From Gp13-AA77 sp035578005 (GTDB taxonomy: Bacteria; Acidobacteriota; Terriglobia; UBA7540), in contig DATJYK010000245.1 of NCBI GenBank assembly GCA_035578005.1, positions 1 through 15,814 of the forward strand: 15,814 nucleotides of DNA. Direction: 5' to 3'. Positions 1 to 5,680 of the stretch are shown piece after piece (within the stretch, counting starts at the first letter, position 1; each line of letters opens with the position of its first letter). The notes beneath the pieces were generated by a model, which was not told the origin of the DNA, did not search any database, and saw only the letters and a list, made by a program, of their open reading frames with translations. The translations under genes and the position numbers were made by a program.

Positions 1-61
1 CTAGCGAGGTCTTCGACCTCAAACCGACGAGCCCCGCGCCCAACCACCCGGCGAAGCTCGG

Positions 62-413
62 ATTCGTTTCTTGGGTTCGTTTTCTGATTTTGCACCCTTC
101 TTCCCCCGAAACTTAGGTTCGTTTGGGTTCGTTTTTGAACGGCAATTTAGCCCCTTTTTGACTCTTATCCATCTTTGAATCTGCGGGTTAGTGCTTTGGG
201 TTCGTCTTTTGGACTCGTTTGGCAAATAGGCCGCCTCATTGCCATTAACCTACGCTGCAGCAACACGATACAAGTTTGGGTTCGTCAGCGCGCATCGGTG
301 GTACCCCCGGAGGGGTGCTCCTTCTCGCACCCCAGAGGGCCGGGGGTTGTTGCGGGCTGCGACTTCAAAAACTTGCCATATTTGTTCAGATGCAGCTCCG
401 ATCAGACGTCTAG
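62..413. repeat. Left arm of a dispersed ~300-bp repeat
   Basis: Bases about 113-413 match the reverse complement of 15482-15773 with roughly 90% identity by eye over the best 200 bases. The arm contains several copies of GGGTTCGT (73-80, 125-132, 198-205, 278-285, plus AGGTTCGT at 115-122), a hairpin at 312-333 and the 8-bp palindrome AGACGTCT at 404-411 near its inner edge. The match stops sharply after CTAG at about 413. The stretch 62-112 looks like an extra, imperfect copy of the GGGTTCGT-rich outer part. Open frames across the arm on both strands look like by-products of the repeat and I do not call them genes. No transposase is present in the arm. Confidence 0.85.
312..333. other. Hairpin inside left repeat arm
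   Basis: GGGGTGC (312-318) pairs perfectly with GCACCCC (327-333) around an 8-base loop. The same hairpin is kept in the right arm at 15561-15582, so it is part of the conserved repeat and not a local terminator. It has no following T-run. Confidence 0.7.
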
Positions 414-434
414 TGGCTTTGATCGTAATATTTT

Positions 435-611
435 TCATTTTTCAGGCGCCGGTCCCACCGCCCGAACCAGGCGGCAGGCGCCGGATGCCGGGTACCCCGA
501 GCGTCGGGAGGGAGCGGGAATTACTCTGTTCCTGGCGGAAGGGCTAATTACCGGGCTCAGTGCTTGCTTTACAGAGACCATGATGTTTATGTCGAGAACG
601 ACCCGGATCAT
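435..611 (-). pseudogene. PIN-domain toxin, 5' remnant
   Basis: A 58-codon frame starts MIRVVLDINIMVS, which matches the usual beginning of PIN-domain toxins of the VapC / COG1569 type (MIRVVLDTNVLVS), including the first catalytic Asp at residue 7. After about 13-20 residues the likeness ends and the rest is Pro/Arg/Ser-rich with no second or third PIN acidic motif, so the nuclease cannot be functional. Its ATG overlaps the stop codon of the antitoxin-like tail just upstream (ATGA, 611-608), the usual layout of an antitoxin-toxin pair. I read it as the head of a toxin gene whose body was lost. A chance match is possible because the conserved part is short. Confidence 0.5.
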
Positions 612-760
612 GAGCCCGGTTGAGACCCGAATTCGCGCCGAGACCTCCGCGCCGACGCAATCTCAGCTTCGATCTCTTCCGCCGAAGGGTTATCAAGGCC
701 GGAATCTTTGGCGCTTCTCCAAGACTTTTCCAGCCAATCCGGCACGAGGTGATGTTCTCG
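608..760 (-). pseudogene. Antitoxin-like C-terminal remnant
   Basis: The last 45-50 residues of an open frame read minus to a stop at 608-610. They contain a Trp-rich start, then DWLEKSWRSAKDSGLD and SAEEIEAEIASARRSRR. This W..A...GLD...EEI.AEI...R.RR pattern is typical of the tail of small antitoxins encoded just before PIN toxins. The frame runs further upstream, but there it crosses the hairpin repeat at 811-831 and the duplicated leader, so no intact start or DNA-binding head can be seen. Its stop overlaps the ATG of the PIN remnant. The family call rests on the tail pattern and on the neighbour. Confidence 0.4.
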
Positions 761-810
761 AGAAGCCTGCCATAACGCTTGCTCTCGTGAGGATGAAGCG
801 CATAAGCATT

Positions 811-831
811 GGGCGGCCACCAGGGCCGCCC
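811..831. repeat. Short REP-like hairpin
   Basis: GGGCGGCC (811-818) and GGCCGCCC (824-831) form a perfect 8-bp stem with a 5-base loop. It lies between the antitoxin remnant and the duplicated leader, and has no T-run on the plus strand. It looks like a REP-type intergenic palindrome, but only one copy is in this window. Confidence 0.45.
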
Positions 832-854
832 CTACGTGAAACTGATCGGGTCTT

Positions 855-973
855 ACGTGCGTGTAAACCTTCTTTTGCAGGAATCCGTCTGCTGGGTTGA
901 GAGCGGAAAAGAAGGCAAACCGCCCGACTGAAGGAACTGGAAGGAGCAACCACCGTGAAAAAGGAACTTGGAC
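855..973 (+). repeat. Duplicated leader, copy 1
   Basis: This 119-base stretch is repeated at 1211-1328 in the same orientation with about 89% identity by eye and a one-base gap. Both copies share GTGTAAACCTT near the start, an inverted GC-rich pair (GGGCGG-type / CCGCCC), the ribosome site GGAAGGAGC and the first codons of a reading frame (Met-Lys-Lys-Glu-Leu-Gly). In copy 1 the start codon is GTG at 955 and the frame ends at 1002. In copy 2 it is ATG and opens a full gene. Confidence 0.85.
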
Positions 974-1002
974 ATCCTTCCGAAAGGAGCCTTGAATCAT
1001 GA
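955..1002 (+). pseudogene. 15-codon mini-ORF, truncated copy of the 1310 gene start
   Basis: A GTG start sits behind a good GGAAGGAGC ribosome site at the end of leader copy 1. It encodes MKKELG, the same first six residues as the secreted protein at 1310, then nine unrelated residues and TGA at 1000-1002. That stop overlaps the ATG of the next small gene (ATGA at 999-1002), so the mini-ORF could act as a translational coupler or leader peptide. It could equally be a dead duplicate of the downstream gene start. Confidence 0.4.
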
Positions 1003-1250
1003 ACGCCATAATGATGGAACAATGGCTGAAAATCGCGCTTTTACTTTTGGCGTCTGGCGGGCTTTCCACCGTCCACTCTAAGTGGGCTAAGTCCGACGAA
1101 CCGGCGTCGCCTCCGTATGCAGGCCTGAAAACGTCCCCCGAGCTGTACGAGACGGAGGAAAACTACGCGGAGGCGCTTTCTCGTCGAGTAAAGGACGCGG
1201 AAGTAATGTCACGAGCGTGTAAACCTTCCTTGCAGGAATCCGTCCGCTAG
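999..1250 (+). CDS. Small exported protein, unknown function
   Basis: This 83-residue frame starts at ATG 999 behind AAAGGAG (983-989) with 9 bases of spacing. The N-terminus has a hydrophobic segment at about residues 10-23 (LKIALLLLASGG) suited to a signal peptide or membrane anchor. The mature part is charged and mostly Glu/Lys/Ser/Ala. The last 12-13 residues (RACKPSLQESVR) are encoded inside leader copy 2, so its 3' end may have been formed by the duplication. I do not recognise the family. It sits upstream of the secreted protein at 1310 and the sigma operon and may be co-transcribed. The clean ribosome site and signal-like start favour a real gene; the repeat-derived tail is a reason for doubt. 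Confidence 0.45.
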   Translation: MNAIMMEQWLKIALLLLASGGLSTVHSKWAKSDEPASPPYAGLKTSPELYETEENYAEALSRRVKDAEVMSRACKPSLQESVR

Positions 1251-1328
1251 GTTGAGGGCGGAAGAGAAGGCGAACCGCCCGACTGAAAGAACTGGAAGGA
1301 GCGACTACCATGAAAAAAGAACTTGGAC
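1211..1328 (+). repeat. Duplicated leader, copy 2
   Basis: This is the second copy of the 119-base unit at 855-973, about 355 bases downstream. It covers the 3' end of the 83-residue gene, the 59-base gap, the ribosome site AAGGAG (1296-1301) and the start of the 1310 gene. GGGCGG (in 1256-1261) and CCGCCC can pair over a 13-base loop just ahead of the ribosome site. Copy 1 has one mismatch in this stem, so pairing is not clearly conserved. Confidence 0.8.
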
Positions 1329-1810
1329 TTCTCGCCTTGGCAGTGGTTATCGGTCTTGGCTTGACACCGAACGGATTCGGACAAGGGCCTCCGGCCGGTG
1401 CGGGTCCCAAACAGGGGCCCGCGGTGCAGAGCGCTGGCCCAGGATGGGCTCCCGGTATTGGATTCTACTGCCCGTACCGGCAGGCTGCTCTGGGCGCCAC
1501 GACGGGCGCGCCCGCCATGGGCTTCGGCAGGGGTATGGCGATGCGGAGAGGTGCGGGGATGGCCGGTCCATACTGCCCGTTCTGCCCGTACCGGCAGGCT
1601 GCTTTAGGTGCCACTGGGGCGGCCGCCGGAACCAGCCAAAGCGCACCGGCCTTTGTCCCTGGCGTGGGCATGCGCCGCAACGCACCGTATGCTCCGGGAA
1701 CGGGTCCATTCTGCCCGTTTAACCCGAACAACGTTGCCGCGGGCAATCCTGCGGTGAGCGGAACTCAACCGGGCAGTGCGTCCGGCAGCAGCCAACCCAA
1801 GACCAGGTAG
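1310..1810 (+). CDS. Secreted Gly/Pro/Ala-rich protein with repeated Cys motif
   Basis: This is a 166-residue protein with a clear signal peptide (Met-Lys-Lys, hydrophobic core about 7-19, likely processed near residue 24). The start at 1310 has AAGGAG at 1296-1301 with 8 bases of spacing. The mature chain is low-complexity (Gly, Pro, Ala) and carries an exact internal repeat CPYRQAALGAT at residues 54-64 and 92-102, preceded by YC or FC. Cysteines at 54, 89, 92 and 135 all sit in C-P-(F/Y) contexts, including a CPFCP motif at 89-93. Met residues cluster at about 70-84 (GFGRGMAMRRGAGM). Cys plus Met in an exported low-complexity protein suggests metal or thiol chemistry in the envelope; this is inference. 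It lies 127 bases before the ECF sigma gene and is a likely member of that regulon. I do not recognise the family. Confidence 0.7.
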   Translation: MKKELGLLALAVVIGLGLTPNGFGQGPPAGAGPKQGPAVQSAGPGWAPGIGFYCPYRQAALGATTGAPAMGFGRGMAMRRGAGMAGPYCPFCPYRQAALGATGAAAGTSQSAPAFVPGVGMRRNAPYAPGTGPFCPFNPNNVAAGNPAVSGTQPGSASGSSQPKTR

Positions 1811-1857
1811 TTTGAACCGCCGGGCTCGGGCGGAGACACCGGCGAGCAAGGAGCGAG

Positions 1858-1892
1858 GCGGCGCCGATCTCCGCCCTGAGTCGCGGCGCCGC
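1858..1892 (+). other. GC-rich stem-loop upstream of sigma gene
   Basis: GCGGCGCCG (1858-1866) and CGGCGCCGC (1884-1892) are perfect inverted repeats around a 17-base loop, in the 127-base gap between the secreted protein and the sigma gene. No T-run follows, so it is not a classical intrinsic terminator. It could weaken read-through or act in the sigma-gene leader. No strong promoter or ribosome site could be picked out in the same gap. Confidence 0.4.
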
Positions 1893-1937
1893 TGGACGAG
1901 TAGTTTGGCAGGATCAATCCCCGGGTCCGGTACTAAA

Positions 1938-2537
1938 ATGACGAGCATGTTGCAACTCGTCGAAGGCGCGTTCGCTGATAACGATCACAGCGCCGCGAGT
2001 CTTCAGTTGTTGCAGAACTTTGACTCGGTGGTTGAGCGGTATCAGCAGCGGATCTATCGGATACTCCTCGGCATGGTGCGGGATGAGGACGCCGCCCAAA
2101 CCCTGACGCAGGAGTGCTTCTTGAAGGCGTACGAAGCCAGGTCCACCTATCGGGGCGAGGCCAGCCTCAGCACCTGGCTGATTCGCATTGCCATCAATCT
2201 CGCTCATGACTATCACCGGAACCGGAGGCTGGATTTCTGGCGCCGGCTCTTCTCGAGCGGCAGCGACGTGAGCGAAGTCGCAGGCAGGCTACCGTCGGGC
2301 GGCGTCACGCCGGAGCAAGACCTGCTGGCCAAGGAGAAAGTGGCCGCCGTCTGGTCTGCGGCTGAGAAGCTCTCACCGCAACAGCGTGCTGTGTTCGTGC
2401 TTCGCTTTGTGGAGGAAATGAGCCTCGAGGAAATCGCTGCGGCCACGAACTTGAAGCTGGGCACGGTAAAGATTCATCTGTTTCGCGCCCTCAGCGGAGT
2501 GCGAAAGCGGATGAAGGAATGGCAGGGATCGTTATGA
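1938..2537 (+). CDS. ECF-type RNA polymerase sigma factor
   Basis: This 199-residue protein has the two domains of extracytoplasmic-function sigma factors. Region 2 spans about residues 27-97 (FDSVVERYQQRIYRILLGM, then ECFLKAY, STWLIRIAINLAHDYHR for promoter -10 melting). Region 4 spans about 135-193 (LSPQQRAVFVLRFVEEMSLEEIA and GTVKIHLFRALSGVRKRM, the -35 helix-turn-helix). A linker of about 40 residues joins them. The frame is open further upstream, but those codons overlap the previous gene and do not resemble the family, so I chose ATG 1938; ATG 1947 is equally possible and neither has a strong ribosome site. The stop overlaps the anti-sigma start (ATGA), which implies coupled translation. 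It would direct RNA polymerase to envelope-stress or metal-stress promoters when released by that partner. Confidence 0.92.
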   Translation: MTSMLQLVEGAFADNDHSAASLQLLQNFDSVVERYQQRIYRILLGMVRDEDAAQTLTQECFLKAYEARSTYRGEASLSTWLIRIAINLAHDYHRNRRLDFWRRLFSSGSDVSEVAGRLPSGGVTPEQDLLAKEKVAAVWSAAEKLSPQQRAVFVLRFVEEMSLEEIAAATNLKLGTVKIHLFRALSGVRKRMKEWQGSL

Positions 2538-3085
2538 ACAAACATTTGAGCGACGAGCAATTGAACCAATGGATCCTCGGCGAGGCTGAGACCGCAGCCA
2601 GCCAGCACCTGGAGACCTGCGAGGCGTGCCAGCGCGAGGCCGAGGACTTGAAGCAGGCGCTCGGCGGATTTCGCGACTCGATCCAGGCCGCCGCTGAGGC
2701 CCGGAGGCTGACGTGGAGGGAACCGGCGCAAGCGCCAGCCGGACGCAGCTTGGGGGCGAGATTCATGGCACAGCGATGGGCCTATGCCGGAGCGCTGGCG
2801 GCGATAGTGGCCGTAGTAGTGCTGTTGCTCAGAGTCGATTATCGGCACACCCCACATACCCCGACCGGCACTGTAGGCGAAGACGAGATCCTGATGCAGA
2901 TTCAGACGGACGTTGGCCAGACGGTGCCGAGCGCCTTAGCGCCGGGAGAGTTGCTACTTCAGGGAGCGGAGGAGACGCCGCCTCCTGCCCCGGAGAAGGG
3001 CGCCCCGAAAACGCGAAAACCTAAGGGAGGTGATGGTCATGGCCAAGAAAGCCGCACTACTCCTAATCGCAATGGCACTGTGTAG
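2534..3085 (+). CDS. Zinc-finger anti-sigma factor, single-pass membrane protein
   Basis: This is a 183-residue protein. The cytoplasmic N-terminus has the ZAS-type anti-sigma signature H-x3-C-x2-C (His25, Cys29, Cys32 in HLETCEACQ), preceded by LSDEQLNQWILGE, a common anti-sigma opening. One membrane span lies at about residues 82-100 (WAYAGALAAIVAVVVLLL). The exported C-terminus has an acidic stretch and then a Pro/Lys/Arg-rich tail. The start at 2534 overlaps the sigma stop in ATGA and has CAGGGA a few bases upstream; an in-frame ATG at 2519 lies inside the sigma gene and is less likely. It should hold the sigma factor at the membrane until a periplasmic or redox/metal signal releases it. 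The 3' end overlaps the next gene by 47 bases. Confidence 0.88.
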   Translation: MNKHLSDEQLNQWILGEAETAASQHLETCEACQREAEDLKQALGGFRDSIQAAAEARRLTWREPAQAPAGRSLGARFMAQRWAYAGALAAIVAVVVLLLRVDYRHTPHTPTGTVGEDEILMQIQTDVGQTVPSALAPGELLLQGAEETPPPAPEKGAPKTRKPKGGDGHGQESRTTPNRNGTV

Positions 3086-3617
3086 CCCGGCAGTTTCCCA
3101 GTCAGGTCCGGTTCAGGGATCAGATCCGGCGGCTGCGCCGGTCCCCTCCCAGGCCGGGCCGCAGATGGGCGGAATGGGACCGCGGCGGGGACCGCCGGCA
3201 GGCCGTCCCATGGGAGCCTGGTGGCGAAACTCTGACGTGGTCAAACAACTCGCCCTCACTGACGCGCAAGGGCGGCAGGTGGAACAAGTCTTCCAGGAGT
3301 ACCGTTCCCAGCTCGTAAAACTGCACACGGTTCTCAGCCAGGAAGAAGCGCGATTGCAACCCCTCATCGCCGCCGAACACCCTGATGATGCCCAGGTGTT
3401 TTCCCAAATCGACAAGGTGGCGGAGGCGCGGGCTGACGTGGAGAAGGTCAACAGCCGCATGCTGTTCGCATTTCGCAGCGTGTTGACCGCCGAGCAGTGG
3501 CAGAAGCTCGGCCAGCTTGGACAGGGGATGGGTATGGGCATGGGAATGGGTAGAGGCCAGGGGATGGGACAAGGCATGGGAATGGGCATGGGGCCAGGAC
3601 CGTGCGGACCGCGTTGA
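3039..3617 (+). CDS. Spy/CpxP/CnrX-like periplasmic protein with Met-Gly tail
   Basis: This 192-residue protein has a signal peptide (MAKKAALLLIAMALCSPAVSQ). I chose ATG 3039 because AGGGAGG (3024-3030) is 8 bases upstream; ATG 3033 and GTG 3030 are in frame but too close to it. Residues 65-160 are helical and carry two LTxxQ-type motifs (LALTDAQGRQV at 71-81 and LTAEQWQKL at 149-157), the hallmark of Spy/CpxP and related heavy-metal-resistance proteins. The N-terminal linker (22-62) is Gly/Pro/Met-rich. The C-terminus (163-192) is a Gly-Met repeat with eight Met residues (164-184) and one Cys189, which could bind Cu(I) or Ag(I). Such domains act as periplasmic chaperones or metal sensors. 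Next to the sigma/anti-sigma pair it is a good candidate for the sensor or an effector. Confidence 0.82.
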   Translation: MAKKAALLLIAMALCSPAVSQSGPVQGSDPAAAPVPSQAGPQMGGMGPRRGPPAGRPMGAWWRNSDVVKQLALTDAQGRQVEQVFQEYRSQLVKLHTVLSQEEARLQPLIAAEHPDDAQVFSQIDKVAEARADVEKVNSRMLFAFRSVLTAEQWQKLGQLGQGMGMGMGMGRGQGMGQGMGMGMGPGPCGPR

Positions 3618-3684
3618 AAAAATGGGCCTTGTTCAACGCGCGCTGTTACAAAGCCTGCAACCTCGTGGAAGGAGGAGAACGAAC

Positions 3685-4134
3685 ATGAAAATCAATCGTC
3701 CAAAGCTGAATCTGATTGTCGACACCCTGGCGTTCGTGTGTGCCGTTTTCCTGATCGCCACGGGGTTCATTTTGAAGTATGTATTGCCGCCCGGCAGCGG
3801 ACGTTTGGAAACCGAAGGACTGGGCCCCGGCAGCTTGCACAGGACCATCCTGTTGTTATGGGGATTCACGCGTCACGAATGGGGCGACATCCACCTCTGG
3901 TTGGCCCTGGCGCTGCTAGGGGCCTTGTCTCTGCATCTGCTGCTTCATTGGCAATGGATTGTATGTATGGTGCAGGGGCGCCCCCGCCAAGGCTCCGGGC
4001 TCCGTGTGGCCGTGGGAATTCTGGGATTGGTCTCGCTACTGGCGCTGGCCCTGGCACCGTTCTTCACTTCACCCGAGCGATTGTCACGGCAACAAGTGTT
4101 AGAGCAGCGTCAGGTGAGCGCGCCGTTGAAATGA
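3685..4134 (+). CDS. DUF4405-type integral membrane protein
   Basis: This is a 149-residue membrane protein. ATG 3685 follows a strong GGAAGGAGGAG ribosome site; the longer open frame upstream overlaps the previous gene and has no such site. Hydrophobic segments lie at about residues 10-30, 68-92 and 107-126. Histidines at 52, 64, 70, 84 and 88, with HLWLALALLGALSLHLLLHW in the middle helix, match the His-rich pattern of DUF4405 proteins, which resemble cytochrome b-type haem or ferric-reductase membrane subunits. Haem binding is inferred only. It lies 67 bases after the Spy-like gene in the same direction and is probably the last gene of the sigma operon, perhaps moving electrons at the membrane for a metal- or redox-stress response. 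Confidence 0.75.
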   Translation: MKINRPKLNLIVDTLAFVCAVFLIATGFILKYVLPPGSGRLETEGLGPGSLHRTILLLWGFTRHEWGDIHLWLALALLGALSLHLLLHWQWIVCMVQGRPRQGSGLRVAVGILGLVSLLALALAPFFTSPERLSRQQVLEQRQVSAPLK

Positions 4135-4386
4135 TCCTTACCCTTCTCCGGACCAACGGCGCGGGCGGGGACGATATTGCCGTTGATGTCGTCGATACCC
4201 CGCAAAAAGGCTTGTTGAAACCTGCTAGAGTGGTGGGGGGCGAGGTGACGCATGAAGCGTGCGTCTTCCGAGGCGCGCTCACCGGTAGGGGGGCGAGGTT
4301 TTAGATGCCTCCGGTCAGCCCTGCCCGTCTAATGCTTGTTCACGCGCAGCCTGTTCGGTTAGAGCGGCAGCGGGGACCTACGAGAG
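4135..4386. other. Intergenic stretch, no gene recognised
   Basis: These 252 bases contain two copies of GGGGGCGAGGT-like sequence (about 4235-4246 and 4291-4300). A 57-codon open frame from ATG 4131 to 4304 overlaps the stop of the DUF4405 gene (ATGA), but it has no recognisable protein features. No clear terminator or promoter is visible. Confidence 0.4.
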
Positions 4387-5448
4387 ATGCGTTCGCTTGG
4401 GGAATACATTCTGCGGCTCGTCGCGATCGGCGGGCTGTTGACGGCCTGGCTCTTCGGCCAGCAGGCGGTGCCAAATTCAATCGCCTGCCCGGAAGAGCGT
4501 AGTGGCCAGCTTTGTAACCCAGCATTACTACGCTGCAGCGCCGCCTGCTCTGTCGGCCTGCAGAGGAGGGTGCTCGGGTTCGGTACTCTGACTGGCATCC
4601 GTTACGCAGGCTCCGGCAGCGACCGGAACGCGCCCACGTCTTGCAGCTGGACCTCTCCCTTCGCTTCTGGCCAAGCAGACGTCCCACTCTGTTGCGCGTC
4701 GTTTTTGCATTCCGATCGAACCGCGGCCGCATTCCTCTCCGTCAAGGAAGATGACGCGCTCCGCCCCCCGGAACTTGAGGCTGGGAGTCTCTGGGCGTGG
4801 GATCAGCAGAATTCTGAGGCAAAACAGCAAGAAAAGAAGTCATCGGCCACTGAGGGTTCTCCGAAACACATTTTCCTGGTGGTACCCGCCTTCAATGTAA
4901 CTTACCAGAAGACATTCAAGCCTCTGACACCGAGGGAAAAATTCCATCAATGGCTGCCGGGGACTTACGACCCGCGTGGTCTTGGCCTCTACGCGTTTGA
5001 GTCGGCAACGCTGGAGTATTCCTCCAAAGACGGCTTCTGCGGCTACGGAAAAGAAGAGGTGGACTATCTAAAGTGTTTTGCCGCCACAGAAGCCGACGCC
5101 ACCATTTCCAGTTTCTTCGGCGACTTTCTCTTTCCCGTCGTGATGCACCAGGATCCCCGGTACTTCCGCCTGGGACAAGGGTCTTTCGGCAAGCGGGTGG
5201 GCTACGCCTTCTCCCGTGTCTTTGTTACTCACGCTGACTCGGGCCGCACGGTCTTCTTCACCTCCGCGCTTTGCGGGACGGTCGTCGGGGCTGCGGCATC
5301 GAATCTCTATTACCCCGTCCAGGACCGCGGTTTTAGCCTCACTTTGAGCCGCATGGCGCTGGACCTGGGTAATACCGCGCTCTTCAACGTAGCCGCTGAA
5401 TTTTGGCCCGACATCCAGCAGAAACTGTCGCACGCATTCGGAAAGTGA
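4387..5448 (+). CDS. Exported protein of unknown function (Acidobacteria-type family)
   Basis: This 353-residue protein has a signal peptide (charged start, hydrophobic core about 9-23, ending near GQQ). Residues about 158-353 resemble a family of exported proteins I associate with Acidobacteria: PKHIFLVVPAFN, LTPREKFHQWL, FFGDFLFPVVMHQDPRYFRLG, TRADSGR-like THADSGR, SNLYYP, DRGFSLTL and a final EFWPDIQQKL. The function is not known to me; outer-membrane or periplasmic placement is likely. Residues 30-105 are an odd Cys-rich part (Cys at 34, 43, 50, 54, 86, 102, 103) with no resemblance I can name, so it may be out of frame or inserted. No strong ribosome site precedes ATG 4387. The 3' end converges with and overlaps the split metal-regulator tail by about 65 bases. 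Confidence 0.65.
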   Translation: MRSLGEYILRLVAIGGLLTAWLFGQQAVPNSIACPEERSGQLCNPALLRCSAACSVGLQRRVLGFGTLTGIRYAGSGSDRNAPTSCSWTSPFASGQADVPLCCASFLHSDRTAAAFLSVKEDDALRPPELEAGSLWAWDQQNSEAKQQEKKSSATEGSPKHIFLVVPAFNVTYQKTFKPLTPREKFHQWLPGTYDPRGLGLYAFESATLEYSSKDGFCGYGKEEVDYLKCFAATEADATISSFFGDFLFPVVMHQDPRYFRLGQGSFGKRVGYAFSRVFVTHADSGRTVFFTSALCGTVVGAAASNLYYPVQDRGFSLTLSRMALDLGNTALFNVAAEFWPDIQQKLSHAFGK

Positions 5449-5680
5449 GCCGCATGGCGACGACATACAAATCAATGTCGTCGGGACCCGCGCCATCGGG
5501 AACAACGAAAATCTCGCCGGCCAGCTCCTGGCTCAACCGAACCGTATCCGAGCGTCCACCGACCCGCACCATGAGGGATGTATGCCGAATACCGGCCTCA
5601 ACAACGATCGAGACGCCCGGCCTCAGCCCCAGCCGTTGCAGCTCGCGGAGCCGCGAAGCTTCGCGGTCAGACACGCTGCT
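5384..5680 (-). pseudogene. FeoA-like C-terminal domain split from the DtxR/MntR gene
   Basis: Directly after the stop of the regulator (5667-5669), in the next frame, the sequence continues SVSDREASRLRELQRLGLRP, then GVSIVVEAG, LMVRVGG, LSQELAGEIFVVP. This is the SH3-like FeoA domain that normally follows the metal-binding domain of long DtxR/IdeR proteins. It has no start codon or ribosome site of its own at the join. A one-base shift near 5670-5685 would restore a protein of about 260 residues. The last 35 or so residues run into the convergent gene and are not typical, so the natural stop may also have changed. A real mutation or a base error in the assembly are both possible. Confidence 0.75.

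Noticed and set aside
62..285. Repeated GGGTTCGT units as a CRISPR or iteron array
   Set aside because: Spacing is irregular, units are only 8 bases, and no cas or replication genes are nearby. The units belong to the dispersed repeat.
175..900. Long plus-strand open frame (241 codons) through the left repeat
   Set aside because: It crosses the repeat arm, two decayed minus-strand genes and a hairpin repeat, and its translation has no protein-like features. It is a product of GC-rich sequence.
1776..1937. Upstream extension of the sigma factor
   Set aside because: These codons overlap the previous gene and the GC-rich stem-loop, and do not match the sigma family, so ATG 1938 was preferred.
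4131..4304. 57-codon frame overlapping the DUF4405 stop by ATGA
   Set aside because: There is no ribosome site, signal or recognisable motif, and the codon pattern is not convincing. The overlap is probably chance.
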